From: Herbidospora daliensis
GTDB lineage: Bacteria > Actinomycetota > Actinomycetes > Streptosporangiales > Streptosporangiaceae
Direction of reading: 5' to 3'
Assembly (NCBI RefSeq): GCF_001570585.1
Contig: NZ_BBXF01000002.1
Location: 1,686,077 to 1,750,076 of the forward strand
DNA: 64,000 nt
Positions 8,531 through 18,574 of the stretch are shown here, piece after piece. The translations under genes and the position numbers were made by a program. Within the stretch, counting starts at the first letter, position 1. Every line of letters begins with the position of its first letter. The notes below the pieces were generated by a model. That model did no database searches, was not told the origin of the DNA, and saw only the letters and a list, made by a program, of their open reading frames with translations.

Positions 8531-10617
8531 AACTTCACCCAGGCCCGGTCGGCCAGGCTCGCCTTGTCGCTGATCTTGATGCCGAGGTCGGAGAAGGTCC
8601 AGACCGTGTCGCCGATGATCGCGCTGCGCCTGATCGACGGGTCGAGCGGCAGGTTCGGGTCGCCCGGCTTCGGATGAGTGATCACGCCGGCCTTCTCGAT
8701 CGTGTCGCCGATCTTCAGCACGAGCGCCTGCGAGCCGTCGTAGTAGTCGGCCCCCCAGGTGGCCAGCGGGATCAGGGCCAGGCCGTCCTGCGGCCAGTAG
8801 AGGAAGGCGTGCGGGTCCCATTCGGCCTGGGTGGCCGAGTCCTCCTGGTGGTAGCGCGACAACACCGCCGGGGCGCCCGGGTCGCGGACGTCGAACAGCG
8901 AGACCTGGGTGCCCTTCGTCCGGCCCCGGGTGTCGGCCTCCTGGCCGACGCCGATGAGGCGGCCCTCGCCCGCCGGGTGCAGGTAGGCGGAGAAGCCGGT
9001 GATCTTCAGCTCGCCGGTGACCTTCGGGGTCTGCGGGTCGCGCAGGTCGAGGGTGTAGAGCGGGTCGACCTGGCGGAAGGTGACCATGTAACCGACCGGG
9101 CCGATGAACCGCACCGAGTAGATGCGCTCGCCCTTGCCCAGCCCGGTCACCTGACCGGTCTCGGCGAGGGTGTCGGCCTTCAGGACGTAGACGCCGCTCT
9201 CCGACTTCTGGTCCTGGTCGCGCGGGGTCGTGGTGGTGGCGATGCGCAGGTGGCCGTCGTACTCCGACATCGAGTACTGGTTGAGCAGCCGCCCGGGGAC
9301 CGCGCCGGAGGCGACGTAGCGGGGCACGCCGGTGCCGGTCACGTCGAACCGGTGGATTTCGGTGCGCTCAGGCTGGACGGCCTCCTCCACCGTGTCGTCG
9401 CGCGGGGAAGGCGAAGGGCTGATGACCTCGGCGGTCGGGACGACCTTCTCGGCGTCGCTCGGCGTCGGCTGCGCCTCGGGGGCGATCTTGCCCGGGTCGG
9501 GGATCTGGGTCGGCATGTCCGGGTCGGGCGAGGGGGCCACGGGAGACGCGGGGGCCGCCTCGGGGATGGGCGCCGGGGCGACGTCCACGGCGATCGGCAT
9601 CGGGAAGAAGCCGCCCCACCAGAACGGGTTGCTCGTCACGTAGAGGCTGTCCTGGGTGCCGTAGACGGTGTCGCCGTCGGCCGCGACGCTGATCGGCTCG
9701 GTGGTGCCGAACGAGCCGTTCAGGTCGAGGGTGTGGACGGTCACCAGCGACCGGCCCGTGAACTCGGCCGGGTGGCTGACGTTCTCGCACTTCACGGCGC
9801 CCTGCGTGACCTGGCCGTTCGACTCGATCTCGAACTTGGGCAACCAGGCGTCGAGGGGCGCCGTCCGGTACGTCTCCTTGACCGCCTCCAGCATCTCCTT
9901 CTGGGTGGCCGAGCTGTCGTACTCGGGCAGCGGCACCTTCGGCTCGCTGCGCACCACGATCCGGACCGTGGTGCCGACCATGCGCGCGTCGACGTGGATC
10001 GCGTTGGCCGGGGACATGCTGCCCAGCACCCTCGGGGTGCCGGAGAGGTCGACCATGACGTAGCGCGGCGCGGCCAGCATCTCGGGGCGGATCGCCGAGC
10101 GGGCGGTGGCGGCCGGGACGTACCCGCCGTTGTTGAACAGCACCAGCGCCCGGTCGCCGGCCACCAGCAGGTTCGCCTCGGCCCACGACTGGTCGTCGGC
10201 GACGAGCCGCAGGGTGCCGGTCACCTTGCCGGAGGCCGCGTCGAGCACCCGCAGCACACCCCGGTTGACCGTGACGACCCGTTCGCCGTCGGTCTTGACC
10301 AGGTCGGGCTCGTCGACCCCGGCCTCGTGGACGTTGGTCGTCGAGTGGGTCTGCGCGCCGGCGGCCGCGGTCGACCTGGCGCCGTCGGCCGCCTCGGCCA
10401 TCGCCATGGGCAGCACCTGGAAGGCCTGGGCGTGCTCGACCGCGGCCGCGCGCAGCTCTTCGAGCATGCTGTCGCAGTCGTCGAACGCGACCAGCTTGAT
10501 GTTCGACGTCAGGTTGATCGGCGTCACCGGATCGGGTGACGGGGCGGCGCCCGAGGTGCAGGCCGTCGCCAGCAGGGCAATCGCGATGGCGCCCGCCACG
10601 CGAATCGAGGTGGTCAT
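8527..10617 (-). CDS. Secreted beta-propeller lipoprotein (Beta_propel family)
   Basis: A 696-aa exported protein. The N-terminus MTTSIRVAGAIAIALLATAC is a lipoprotein signal, with Cys20 the likely lipidated residue. The mature part resembles the family of secreted proteins with a C-terminal beta-propeller distantly related to WD40, with DEPDLVKTDGERVVTVNRG, YSMSEYDGHLRIATTTT, and YSVRFIGPVGYMVTFRQVDP as landmarks. A Pro/Asp/Ser-rich, probably unstructured insert lies at roughly residues 330-415. The ATG at 10615-10617 is chosen because it begins the signal peptide; longer in-frame readings enter the kinase gene antisense. It lies 38 bp downstream of the kinase on the same strand, so co-expression is plausible. 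Its role is unknown. Confidence 0.88.
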   Translation of the reverse strand: MTTSIRVAGAIAIALLATACTSGAAPSPDPVTPINLTSNIKLVAFDDCDSMLEELRAAAVEHAQAFQVLPMAMAEAADGARSTAAAGAQTHSTTNVHEAGVDEPDLVKTDGERVVTVNRGVLRVLDAASGKVTGTLRLVADDQSWAEANLLVAGDRALVLFNNGGYVPAATARSAIRPEMLAAPRYVMVDLSGTPRVLGSMSPANAIHVDARMVGTTVRIVVRSEPKVPLPEYDSSATQKEMLEAVKETYRTAPLDAWLPKFEIESNGQVTQGAVKCENVSHPAEFTGRSLVTVHTLDLNGSFGTTEPISVAADGDTVYGTQDSLYVTSNPFWWGGFFPMPIAVDVAPAPIPEAAPASPVAPSPDPDMPTQIPDPGKIAPEAQPTPSDAEKVVPTAEVISPSPSPRDDTVEEAVQPERTEIHRFDVTGTGVPRYVASGAVPGRLLNQYSMSEYDGHLRIATTTTPRDQDQKSESGVYVLKADTLAETGQVTGLGKGERIYSVRFIGPVGYMVTFRQVDPLYTLDLRDPQTPKVTGELKITGFSAYLHPAGEGRLIGVGQEADTRGRTKGTQVSLFDVRDPGAPAVLSRYHQEDSATQAEWDPHAFLYWPQDGLALIPLATWGADYYDGSQALVLKIGDTIEKAGVITHPKPGDPNLPLDPSIRRSAIIGDTVWTFSDLGIKISDKASLADRAWVKF

Positions 10618-10655
10618 GCCCACAAGACGGATCGGCGGCCGCCTCGGTTCGGGCG

Positions 10656-12563
10656 TCAGTCGCGCCGCAGGTAGGCGCTGCGGAAGTAGAGCTTGTCCAT
10701 CGCCGCGTCGGTGGCCCTGATCAGCGTCTGGGTCTCGGCGCCCGTCAGGTCGGTGACGACCACGGCGTCCTCGTCGTCGTCTCCGGTGGCGGTGCAGAAG
10801 ACATGGGTGGTGTCCCACCAGCCCAGCACGGTGTCGCAGCCCGACTCGAACTCGTTCAGCACCGTGCCGGTCGCGGTGTCCCAGACGCACAGGGTCACCG
10901 TCTTGGCGGCGCAGGTGGCCACGAACGCGCCGCCCCCGGCGGTGAACAGGTCGCGCGGGTCGGTCAGGTCGCCGCCGATCTCCGGGAGGGTCTTCAGCTC
11001 CTTGCCCGCCAGGTCGAAGACGTGGGGCACGCGGCCCGTCTTGTCGGCGAAGATCGCCGCCACCGTGTCGCCGTCGCCGGTCCAGGCGAACGCGGCGTCC
11101 TCGGTCAGGCCGGGCACCTCGACGATCCGGGCGGTCTCGGTCTGCACGTCGACCACGACGAAACCCCTGGTCGTCGTCTTGTCGCCGACCTTCTTGCGCA
11201 TGGTCAGCAGGATCTTCGAGCTGTCGGGCGACCACTGGACGTAGTTGGTGGTGAGCGGCTTCTTGACGGTCGGCACGGTCACCGTCGAGCCGCTCGACAC
11301 GTTGGTGATCTTCAGCGAGTCGCGGTCGTCGGAGTCGTACTCCCACGGGATGCCGGCCAGCCGGTCGGCGGTGGGGCTGGGGGCGGCGTCGACGTAGGAG
11401 TGGCGGGTGAAGGTCGCCTTGCCGGGTTCGCGGACGTAGGCGTCCCACTTCTCGCGGTCGACCCAGAAGATCGACAGGTACGCCGGGTCGTCGGGCCGCT
11501 CCAGCGCCACCGCCGTGGTGTCGTCCATGTCGATGGTGATCGGCCGCTCGGCGCTCGGGGACGGCGGGGGCGGCGCCGCCGCCGAGGTCGTCGCGGGGCT
11601 CGTCGCGGGGGACGGGGGCGGGGCGTCGCTGGAGGTGGCGGCCCACACGCCGCCGATCGCCGCGATCACCGCCAGCGCGGTCGCCCCCGTGACCACGGCC
11701 AGCGTCGGGAACTTGCGCTTCTGCCGGAAGACCTGCGGGACCGTCGAGCGGGCCGTCGCCGGGTCGCTGACCAGCAGCCGGTCGATCACCTGGCGCGTGG
11801 TCGGGCGCAGCGCCGGATTCTTGTTCAGGCAGTCGAGCAGGATGCCGCGCAGCGGCTGGGGCACGTCACCCAGGTCGGGCGGCATGCGCAGCACCCGGTT
11901 GATCACGGCGGGCATGGTGTCGTTGCCGAACGGCGCCCGGCCGGTCGCGGCGTAGGCGATCGTGCCCGCCCAGGAGAACAGGTCGGCGGCCGGCCCGACC
12001 GGCCCGCCGGCGAGCTGCTCGGGGGCCATGTAGGCGGGGGTGCCGATCATCGTCGAGGTCAGCGCCGTGTGGCTGCCCAGGGCCTTGCTGATGCCGAAGT
12101 CGATCACGCGGGGGCCGTCGGACCCGAGGATCACGTTCGGCGGCTTGAAGTCGCGGTGCACGATCTCGGCCTGGTGGATCGCCGCCAGCGCGGTCGCGGT
12201 GCCGATCGCCAGCCGGTGCAGCGAACTGCCCGTACGCGGCCCGCCGCGCGGGATCGCCTGGGCCAGCGACTCGCCCTCGATGTACTCGCTCACGATGTAG
12301 GGCCGCTGGTCTTCGGCGCCGACGTCGATCACCTGGGCGGTGCAGAACGGCGCCACCCGCTTGGCCGTGCTGACCTCCTGGAGGAACCGCCGGACCATCG
12401 TCTGGTCCTGCGCCAGGTCGGGCCGCAGCCACTTGATCGCCACGCGTTCGCCGTCGGATCCGGCCCCCAGGTAGACGATGCCCTGACCGCCTTCTCCGAG
12501 GACCGCCTCCAGCCGGTAGCCGCCGAGCACAGGGGGGTCGGACGGGCGTAGGGGAGTCGCCAT
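10656..12563 (-). CDS. Membrane Ser/Thr protein kinase with C-terminal beta-propeller sensor
   Basis: A 635-aa eukaryotic-type kinase. The catalytic domain covers about 15-265: glycine loop GEGGQG, Lys44 in VAIKW, HRDFKPPN with Asp138, and DFG at 155-157 with a TPAYMAPE activation segment. One transmembrane helix at about 286-309 is followed by a Pro/Ser/Thr/Ala-rich stalk and a predicted extracellular region with WD40-like repeats (for example FAWTGDGDTVAAIFADKTG). It probably phosphorylates cytoplasmic targets in response to an envelope signal. The start at ATG 12561-12563 fits the kinase fold; an upstream in-frame GTG region carries no motif. A paralogous kinase lies at 59079-60938. Confidence 0.92.
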   Translation of the reverse strand: MATPLRPSDPPVLGGYRLEAVLGEGGQGIVYLGAGSDGERVAIKWLRPDLAQDQTMVRRFLQEVSTAKRVAPFCTAQVIDVGAEDQRPYIVSEYIEGESLAQAIPRGGPRTGSSLHRLAIGTATALAAIHQAEIVHRDFKPPNVILGSDGPRVIDFGISKALGSHTALTSTMIGTPAYMAPEQLAGGPVGPAADLFSWAGTIAYAATGRAPFGNDTMPAVINRVLRMPPDLGDVPQPLRGILLDCLNKNPALRPTTRQVIDRLLVSDPATARSTVPQVFRQKRKFPTLAVVTGATALAVIAAIGGVWAATSSDAPPPSPATSPATTSAAAPPPPSPSAERPITIDMDDTTAVALERPDDPAYLSIFWVDREKWDAYVREPGKATFTRHSYVDAAPSPTADRLAGIPWEYDSDDRDSLKITNVSSGSTVTVPTVKKPLTTNYVQWSPDSSKILLTMRKKVGDKTTTRGFVVVDVQTETARIVEVPGLTEDAAFAWTGDGDTVAAIFADKTGRVPHVFDLAGKELKTLPEIGGDLTDPRDLFTAGGGAFVATCAAKTVTLCVWDTATGTVLNEFESGCDTVLGWWDTTHVFCTATGDDDEDAVVVTDLTGAETQTLIRATDAAMDKLYFRSAYLRRD

Positions 12564-12661
12564 GATTCGAATTGTGGCCCATGACCTGGGTCGGGCGGAC
12601 ATTGCGAATTGACCGTACCCGCCGGTAGTCATGAGCTTCGCTCCGGAATAGTCTCGCGAGT

Positions 12662-14218
12662 ATGGCTGGTGAACTCCGGGTGCCCGACCCCTCGCTGCTC
12701 GACCGTCTCCTGCGTCACGTCACGTCGGAGGGCAAGACGCAGACCGTGGTCGCGCCCTTCACCGGGGCTCCGCTGGCCGAGGTGCCGATCTCGTCGGCCG
12801 ACGACGTGCGCCGGGCCTACCGGCAGGCGCGCGAGGCCCAGGCGGCCTGGGCCGAGCTGCCGGTCAAAGACCGGATCAGGCCGTTCGAGCGGCTGCACGA
12901 CGCGATCCTCGACCGCCGCGCCGACCTGCTCGACGTCATCCAGTGGGAGACCGGCAAGGCCCGCAGGCACGCCTACGAGGAGGTCCTCGACGTCGCCGCG
13001 AGCAGCCTCCACTACGTGCGGAAGGCGCCCGGCCTGCTCGCGCCGCGCGCCCGCCGGGGCCCGTTCCCGCTGGCCACCCGGACCGTCGAGGTACGCCACC
13101 CGCGCGGCGTCGTGGCGTTCATCAGCCCGTGGAACTACCCCCTGTCGCTGGGCGTGAGCGACGTCGTGCCGGCGCTGATCGCCGGGAACGCGGTCGTCCA
13201 CAAACCCGACACCCAGACGCCGCTGTCGACCCTGTGGACCATCGACCTGCTCACCGAGCTCGGCATGCCGCCCGAGATCTGGCAGGTCGTCGTCGGCGAC
13301 CCCGCCGACGTCGGCGAACCCCTGATCGACGAGGCCGACTACGTCGCCTTCACCGGCTCGACCCGGGCCGGGCGGGGCGTCGCCGAGGCCGCCGCGAAGC
13401 GGCTCATCGGCTGCTCGCTGGAGCTCGGCGGCAAGAACCCCATGATCGTCTTGGACGACGCCGACGTCGACCGCGCCGCCGCCGGCGCGATCAGGGCCTG
13501 CTTCACCAACGCCGGCCAGCTGTGCGTCTCGATCGAGCGCCTCTACGTCCACGACGCCGTCTACGACGCCTTCGCCGAGCGGTTCGCCCGCCAGGTCGCG
13601 AACATGAACATCGGCCCCGGCCACGACTGGGCCACCCAGATGGGCTCCCTCACCTCCCAGCGCCAGCTCGACGCCGTCACCGCCCACGTCGAGGAGGCCG
13701 TCGAGAAGGGCGCCACGGTCGTCACGGGCGGCAGGGCCCGCCCCGACCTGGGCCCGTTCTTCTACGAGCCGACCATCCTCGAGAACGTCACCGACGACAT
13801 GGCCCTGTGCCGCGCCGAGACCTTCGGCCCGGTCGTCGCCCTCTACCGGTTCGGCACCATGGCCGAGGCGCTGGAGCTGGCCAACGACACCCTCTACGGC
13901 CTCAACGCCTCCGTCTGGACCGGCGACCCGGCCAAGGGCCGCGCCCTGGCGTCGCGGATCAAGGCGGGCACGGTCAACATCAACGAGGGCTACGCCTCGG
14001 CGTACGGGTCGTTCGACTCCCCGATGGGCGGGATGAAGAACTCCGGCCTGGGGCGGCGGCACGGGAACGAGGGGCTGACCAAGTTCACCGAGAGCCAGAC
14101 GATCTCCTCCCAGGCGGCCTGGCTCGGCTTCGACCCGATCCTCGGCCTGTCCTACGAGACATATGCGGACACCCTGGTCACCCTGCTCAAGGCGATGAAG
14201 CGGTTGCACCTTAAGTAG
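12662..14218 (+). CDS. gabD2: Succinic semialdehyde dehydrogenase (NADP-type aldehyde dehydrogenase)
   Basis: A 518-aa aldehyde dehydrogenase, most like actinobacterial succinate-semialdehyde dehydrogenases. The cofactor site includes FISPWNYPLSLG and FTGSTRAGRGV. The catalytic general base is Glu254 in LELGGKNP and the nucleophile is Cys288 in NAGQLCVS. The C-terminus is complete. It would oxidise succinic semialdehyde to succinate in GABA/2-oxoglutarate bypass metabolism, but substrate within this superfamily cannot be proven from sequence. It starts 98 bp from the divergent kinase and reads towards guaA. Confidence 0.85.
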   Translation: MAGELRVPDPSLLDRLLRHVTSEGKTQTVVAPFTGAPLAEVPISSADDVRRAYRQAREAQAAWAELPVKDRIRPFERLHDAILDRRADLLDVIQWETGKARRHAYEEVLDVAASSLHYVRKAPGLLAPRARRGPFPLATRTVEVRHPRGVVAFISPWNYPLSLGVSDVVPALIAGNAVVHKPDTQTPLSTLWTIDLLTELGMPPEIWQVVVGDPADVGEPLIDEADYVAFTGSTRAGRGVAEAAAKRLIGCSLELGGKNPMIVLDDADVDRAAAGAIRACFTNAGQLCVSIERLYVHDAVYDAFAERFARQVANMNIGPGHDWATQMGSLTSQRQLDAVTAHVEEAVEKGATVVTGGRARPDLGPFFYEPTILENVTDDMALCRAETFGPVVALYRFGTMAEALELANDTLYGLNASVWTGDPAKGRALASRIKAGTVNINEGYASAYGSFDSPMGGMKNSGLGRRHGNEGLTKFTESQTISSQAAWLGFDPILGLSYETYADTLVTLLKAMKRLHLK

Positions 14219-14257
14219 ACTGGCGCTACCGCCGGTTCATCTTCAGGGAGTCCTCCT

Positions 14258-15805
<1,548 letters not shown>

Positions 15806-15830
15806 TCGTGGTCGGGGTAGATTGGCCCCG

Positions 15831-17072
15831 GTGACCACGTCTAACCGCCTGGCCTGGCTTGACGCGTTGCGCGGCATTGGCGCGCTCGCCGTGGTGGCCG
15901 AACACCTGCTCCCGTGGGTCTATCCGCCGCTCCGGCCGACCTTCATGAACATCGGCATGTACGGCGTGGTCGTGTTCTTCCTGGTCAGCGGCTACATCAT
16001 CCCCGCCTCGCTGGAGGGGCGGGGAGACGTGCGGGCGTTCTGGACCAGCCGGTTGTTCCGGCTCTACCCGCTCTACCTGCTGGTGTGCGCCATCGCGCTG
16101 CTGGTCGGGTTGTGGGTGCCGATCCGCGAGCAGGTGCCGCGCGACGCCTCCGGGGTGCTCGCGCACGTCTCGATGCTGCTCGACGTCGTCCACGTGGGCG
16201 GGCTGGCCGACCCGATGTGGACGTTGTCGTACGAGATGGTGTTCTACCTCGTCGTGACGGCCCTGTTCGTGAAGGGCGTGCACCGGTTCAGCGGGTGGTA
16301 CGCCGTCGCCTTCGGCGCGCTCGCGGTGGTCGCCGGGCTCGTCATCGGCGCGCCGTGGTTGCCGGGGCCGTGGCCCGCCGTCGTGTCGGGCGTGGTCTTC
16401 GCGATCGGCATGGCAGGGCTGTTCAGCGGGCGGTTCCAGACGGCCGCCGCGCTGGTCCTCGGCGTCATGGCGCTGGTGCTGCTGATCGGGTCGTCCTACG
16501 TGCCGTGGTTCGGGGCGGCGATCCTCGCGATGATGTTCACCGGGACCGCGATCTACCGCTGGGAGAAGGGCACCGGCCCGCTCTGGCCGGTGTTCGCGGC
16601 CGCCGCGCTGGTCGCGCTCAGCCCGGCGTGGGCCATCGCGGCGGGCTGGTGGTGGGTGCAGCCGCCGGTGTGGATCACCACGCTGGTGCTGGCCGGGGCC
16701 ACCTTCTGGGCCGGGCGGGCGCTACGCCACCGCGCGCTGCCGAAGGTGTTCGTCTGGCTCGGGCTGATCAGCTACTCGGTCTACCTCGTCCACCACCCGA
16801 TCCTGCGCATGGTGCCGATCGTGTTCGGCCACATGATGTCCAAGCCGGTGTGGGAACGCGCGCTGCTGGCCGCCGGCTATCTCGTCGTGCTGCTGCTGGT
16901 CAGCTGGGCGACGTACACATGGGTCGAGGCGCCCGCCCAGCGACTGGGCAGGCGCCTCGTGAAGAAGCGTCAGACCTCGCCGGCGGGCTGGCCGCCGAAC
17001 GGGTCGTCCTCGTCCTCGAGCAACTGGCCGTCGTCGTCGCTGCCCTCGGGCGCGGCCGGCGGTTCGGGGTAG
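15831..17072 (+). CDS. Acyltransferase 3 family membrane protein
   Basis: A 413-aa integral membrane O-acyltransferase of the OafA/NodX type. DALRGIGALAVVAEHLLPW near the N-terminus is the family signature, with the catalytic His. About ten hydrophobic helices follow, including FLVSGYIIP, and YSVYLVHHPIL near the end is also typical. Such enzymes acetylate or otherwise acylate wall and exopolysaccharide sugars. The start is GTG 15831-15833; an in-frame TTG 9 bp upstream is possible. The low-complexity Ser-rich C-terminus overlaps the convergent deacetylase gene by 103 bp, so the last ~34 codons are constrained on both strands. Confidence 0.9.
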   Translation: MTTSNRLAWLDALRGIGALAVVAEHLLPWVYPPLRPTFMNIGMYGVVVFFLVSGYIIPASLEGRGDVRAFWTSRLFRLYPLYLLVCAIALLVGLWVPIREQVPRDASGVLAHVSMLLDVVHVGGLADPMWTLSYEMVFYLVVTALFVKGVHRFSGWYAVAFGALAVVAGLVIGAPWLPGPWPAVVSGVVFAIGMAGLFSGRFQTAAALVLGVMALVLLIGSSYVPWFGAAILAMMFTGTAIYRWEKGTGPLWPVFAAAALVALSPAWAIAAGWWWVQPPVWITTLVLAGATFWAGRALRHRALPKVFVWLGLISYSVYLVHHPILRMVPIVFGHMMSKPVWERALLAAGYLVVLLLVSWATYTWVEAPAQRLGRRLVKKRQTSPAGWPPNGSSSSSSNWPSSSLPSGAAGGSG

Positions 17073-17770
17073 GACTGGCCCGGCGTCAGCTTGACCCCTT
17101 CGAGCAGGGTCGACGCCGTGACGAAGTGGTAGCCCTGCTTCTTCAGCGTGGCCAGCACCTTCGGCATCGAGTCGACCGTCTGCTTGACGGTCTCGTGCAT
17201 CAGGACGACCTCGCCGCGCCCGGCCACTTCGAGGGCCTTGGTGGTCAGCAGGCCGACGTCGCGGTTGGCCGCGACCCAGTCGCCGGTCGAGGTGGTGCCG
17301 GGGATCAGCACCATGCCGAACTTGGCGGCGATCTCGCGCACGGTCTCGTCGGTCAGGCCGCCGGGGGCCCGCATCACGGTCGGGGCCTTGCCGATGACCT
17401 TCTTGATCAGCTTGTGGGTCTCGTTGACCTGGTCGTAGACCTCGGTGCGGGTCAGCTCGGTCAGCCACGGGTGCGACCAGGTGTGGTTGCCGATCTGGTG
17501 GCCGGCCTTGGCGATGTTCTTCAGCAGCGTCTGGTGCTTGTTCACCTCGCGGCCGATCACGAAGAACGTGGCCTTGGCGTCGTACTTCTTCAGGGTCGCC
17601 AGCAACCTGGTCGTATAGGGCCCCGGGCCGTCGTCGAAGGTCAGCGCCAGGCACTTGTGCGTGGCGCAGAACGGCTTCTTGGGGGCCTTCTCAGGCTTCG
17701 CCGCGGCGGGTGCGGCGGGCAGGGTCACCACCAGCGCTAAGGCGGCGAGGGTGGGGATCAGACGGCGCAT
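16970..17770 (-). CDS. Secreted polysaccharide deacetylase (NodB domain)
   Basis: A 266-aa exported carbohydrate esterase. The signal peptide is MRRLIPTLAALALVVTLPAA with cleavage near residue 24. The NodB domain shows TFDDGP at 44-49 (catalytic base and metal ligand), HTWSH at 96-100 (metal-binding histidines) and RAPGG at 134-138. The acidic tail (DDDGQLLEDEDDP) is not part of the fold. The start is chosen at the ATG opening the signal peptide, preceded by GAGGAG; an in-frame ATG 21 bp upstream would spoil it. It probably removes acetyl groups from peptidoglycan or a secreted glycan. It is in the same direction as dprE1-dprE2, 69 bp downstream. Confidence 0.93.
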   Translation of the reverse strand: MRRLIPTLAALALVVTLPAAPAAAKPEKAPKKPFCATHKCLALTFDDGPGPYTTRLLATLKKYDAKATFFVIGREVNKHQTLLKNIAKAGHQIGNHTWSHPWLTELTRTEVYDQVNETHKLIKKVIGKAPTVMRAPGGLTDETVREIAAKFGMVLIPGTTSTGDWVAANRDVGLLTTKALEVAGRGEVVLMHETVKQTVDSMPKVLATLKKQGYHFVTASTLLEGVKLTPGQSYPEPPAAPEGSDDDGQLLEDEDDPFGGQPAGEV

Positions 17771-17839
17771 CACAAACTCCTCGGGGATCACTCAAGCCCG
17801 AAGCGTAACGCCTGTTATTGGGAGTTCTCTGAGCCTGTC

Positions 17840-18574
17840 TCATCCGGTTATGCGGCGGACGATCGATCCGGGCAGCCGGGTCAGCTGTCCGAGGATGCCC
17901 GGCACCCAGACCACCTCCGACTTCGCCCGCAGGCCGTCGAGCACCGCGCCGGCCACCGTCTCGGGGCTGGTCGCGATGGCCGGAGGGGTGACGCCCCTGG
18001 TCAGGCGGGTGCGCACGAAACCGGGCCGGACCACCATCACGTGGACGCCGGAACCGCGCAGCGCCTCTGTCAGGCCGCGGGCGAAGGCGTCGAGGCCCGA
18101 CTTGGCGGAGGCGTACAGGAAATCGGCGGCGGACGGGCGGCCCGCCGAGACCGACGAGAAGACCACGAGCGCGCCGTGGGTCTGCCGGCGCATCGCGTCG
18201 GCGCACACGATCGCGGCGGTCATCGCCCCGACGTAGTTGACCATCGCCACGTCGGCGGCCTTCAGCGGGTCGAGGTCGGCGTCGCCGAGCAGGCCGCAGG
18301 CGACCAGCGCGACGTCGACGTCGCCCTCGGCGAACACGTCGCCGATCACCTTGGCGTGCTCCTCGACCCGGAACGCGTCGAAGTCGGCCGTCTCCACGGT
18401 CGCGCCCGCCTCGGCCAGCCGGATCGCCGCGGCCTCGCGGGCCGGCGAGGGCCGCCCGGCCAGGATCACCCGCCGCACCCGGCGGCGGACCAGCCGCATC
18501 GCGGTCGCCATCGCGATGTCGGACGCCCCGCCGACCAGCAGCAGGCTCTGCGGTTCGCCGAACGCGTTCTTCAC
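17840..18574 (-). CDS. dprE2: Decaprenylphospho-beta-D-erythro-pentofuranosid-2-ulose 2-reductase
   Basis: A 244-aa short-chain dehydrogenase. GGASDIA near the N-terminus is the NAD(P)-binding loop typical of DprE2 rather than the usual TGxxxGIG. VVFSSVSAGRPSAADFLYAS and YASAKSGLDAFARG contain the catalytic Ser and the YxxxK pair. It reduces the keto intermediate made by DprE1 to decaprenyl-phospho-arabinose. The GTG start overlaps the dprE1 stop by 4 bp (GTGA) and has AGGAGG upstream inside dprE1, so the two are translationally coupled. Confidence 0.93.
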   Translation of the reverse strand: MKNAFGEPQSLLLVGGASDIAMATAMRLVRRRVRRVILAGRPSPAREAAAIRLAEAGATVETADFDAFRVEEHAKVIGDVFAEGDVDVALVACGLLGDADLDPLKAADVAMVNYVGAMTAAIVCADAMRRQTHGALVVFSSVSAGRPSAADFLYASAKSGLDAFARGLTEALRGSGVHVMVVRPGFVRTRLTRGVTPPAIATSPETVAGAVLDGLRAKSEVVWVPGILGQLTRLPGSIVRRITG

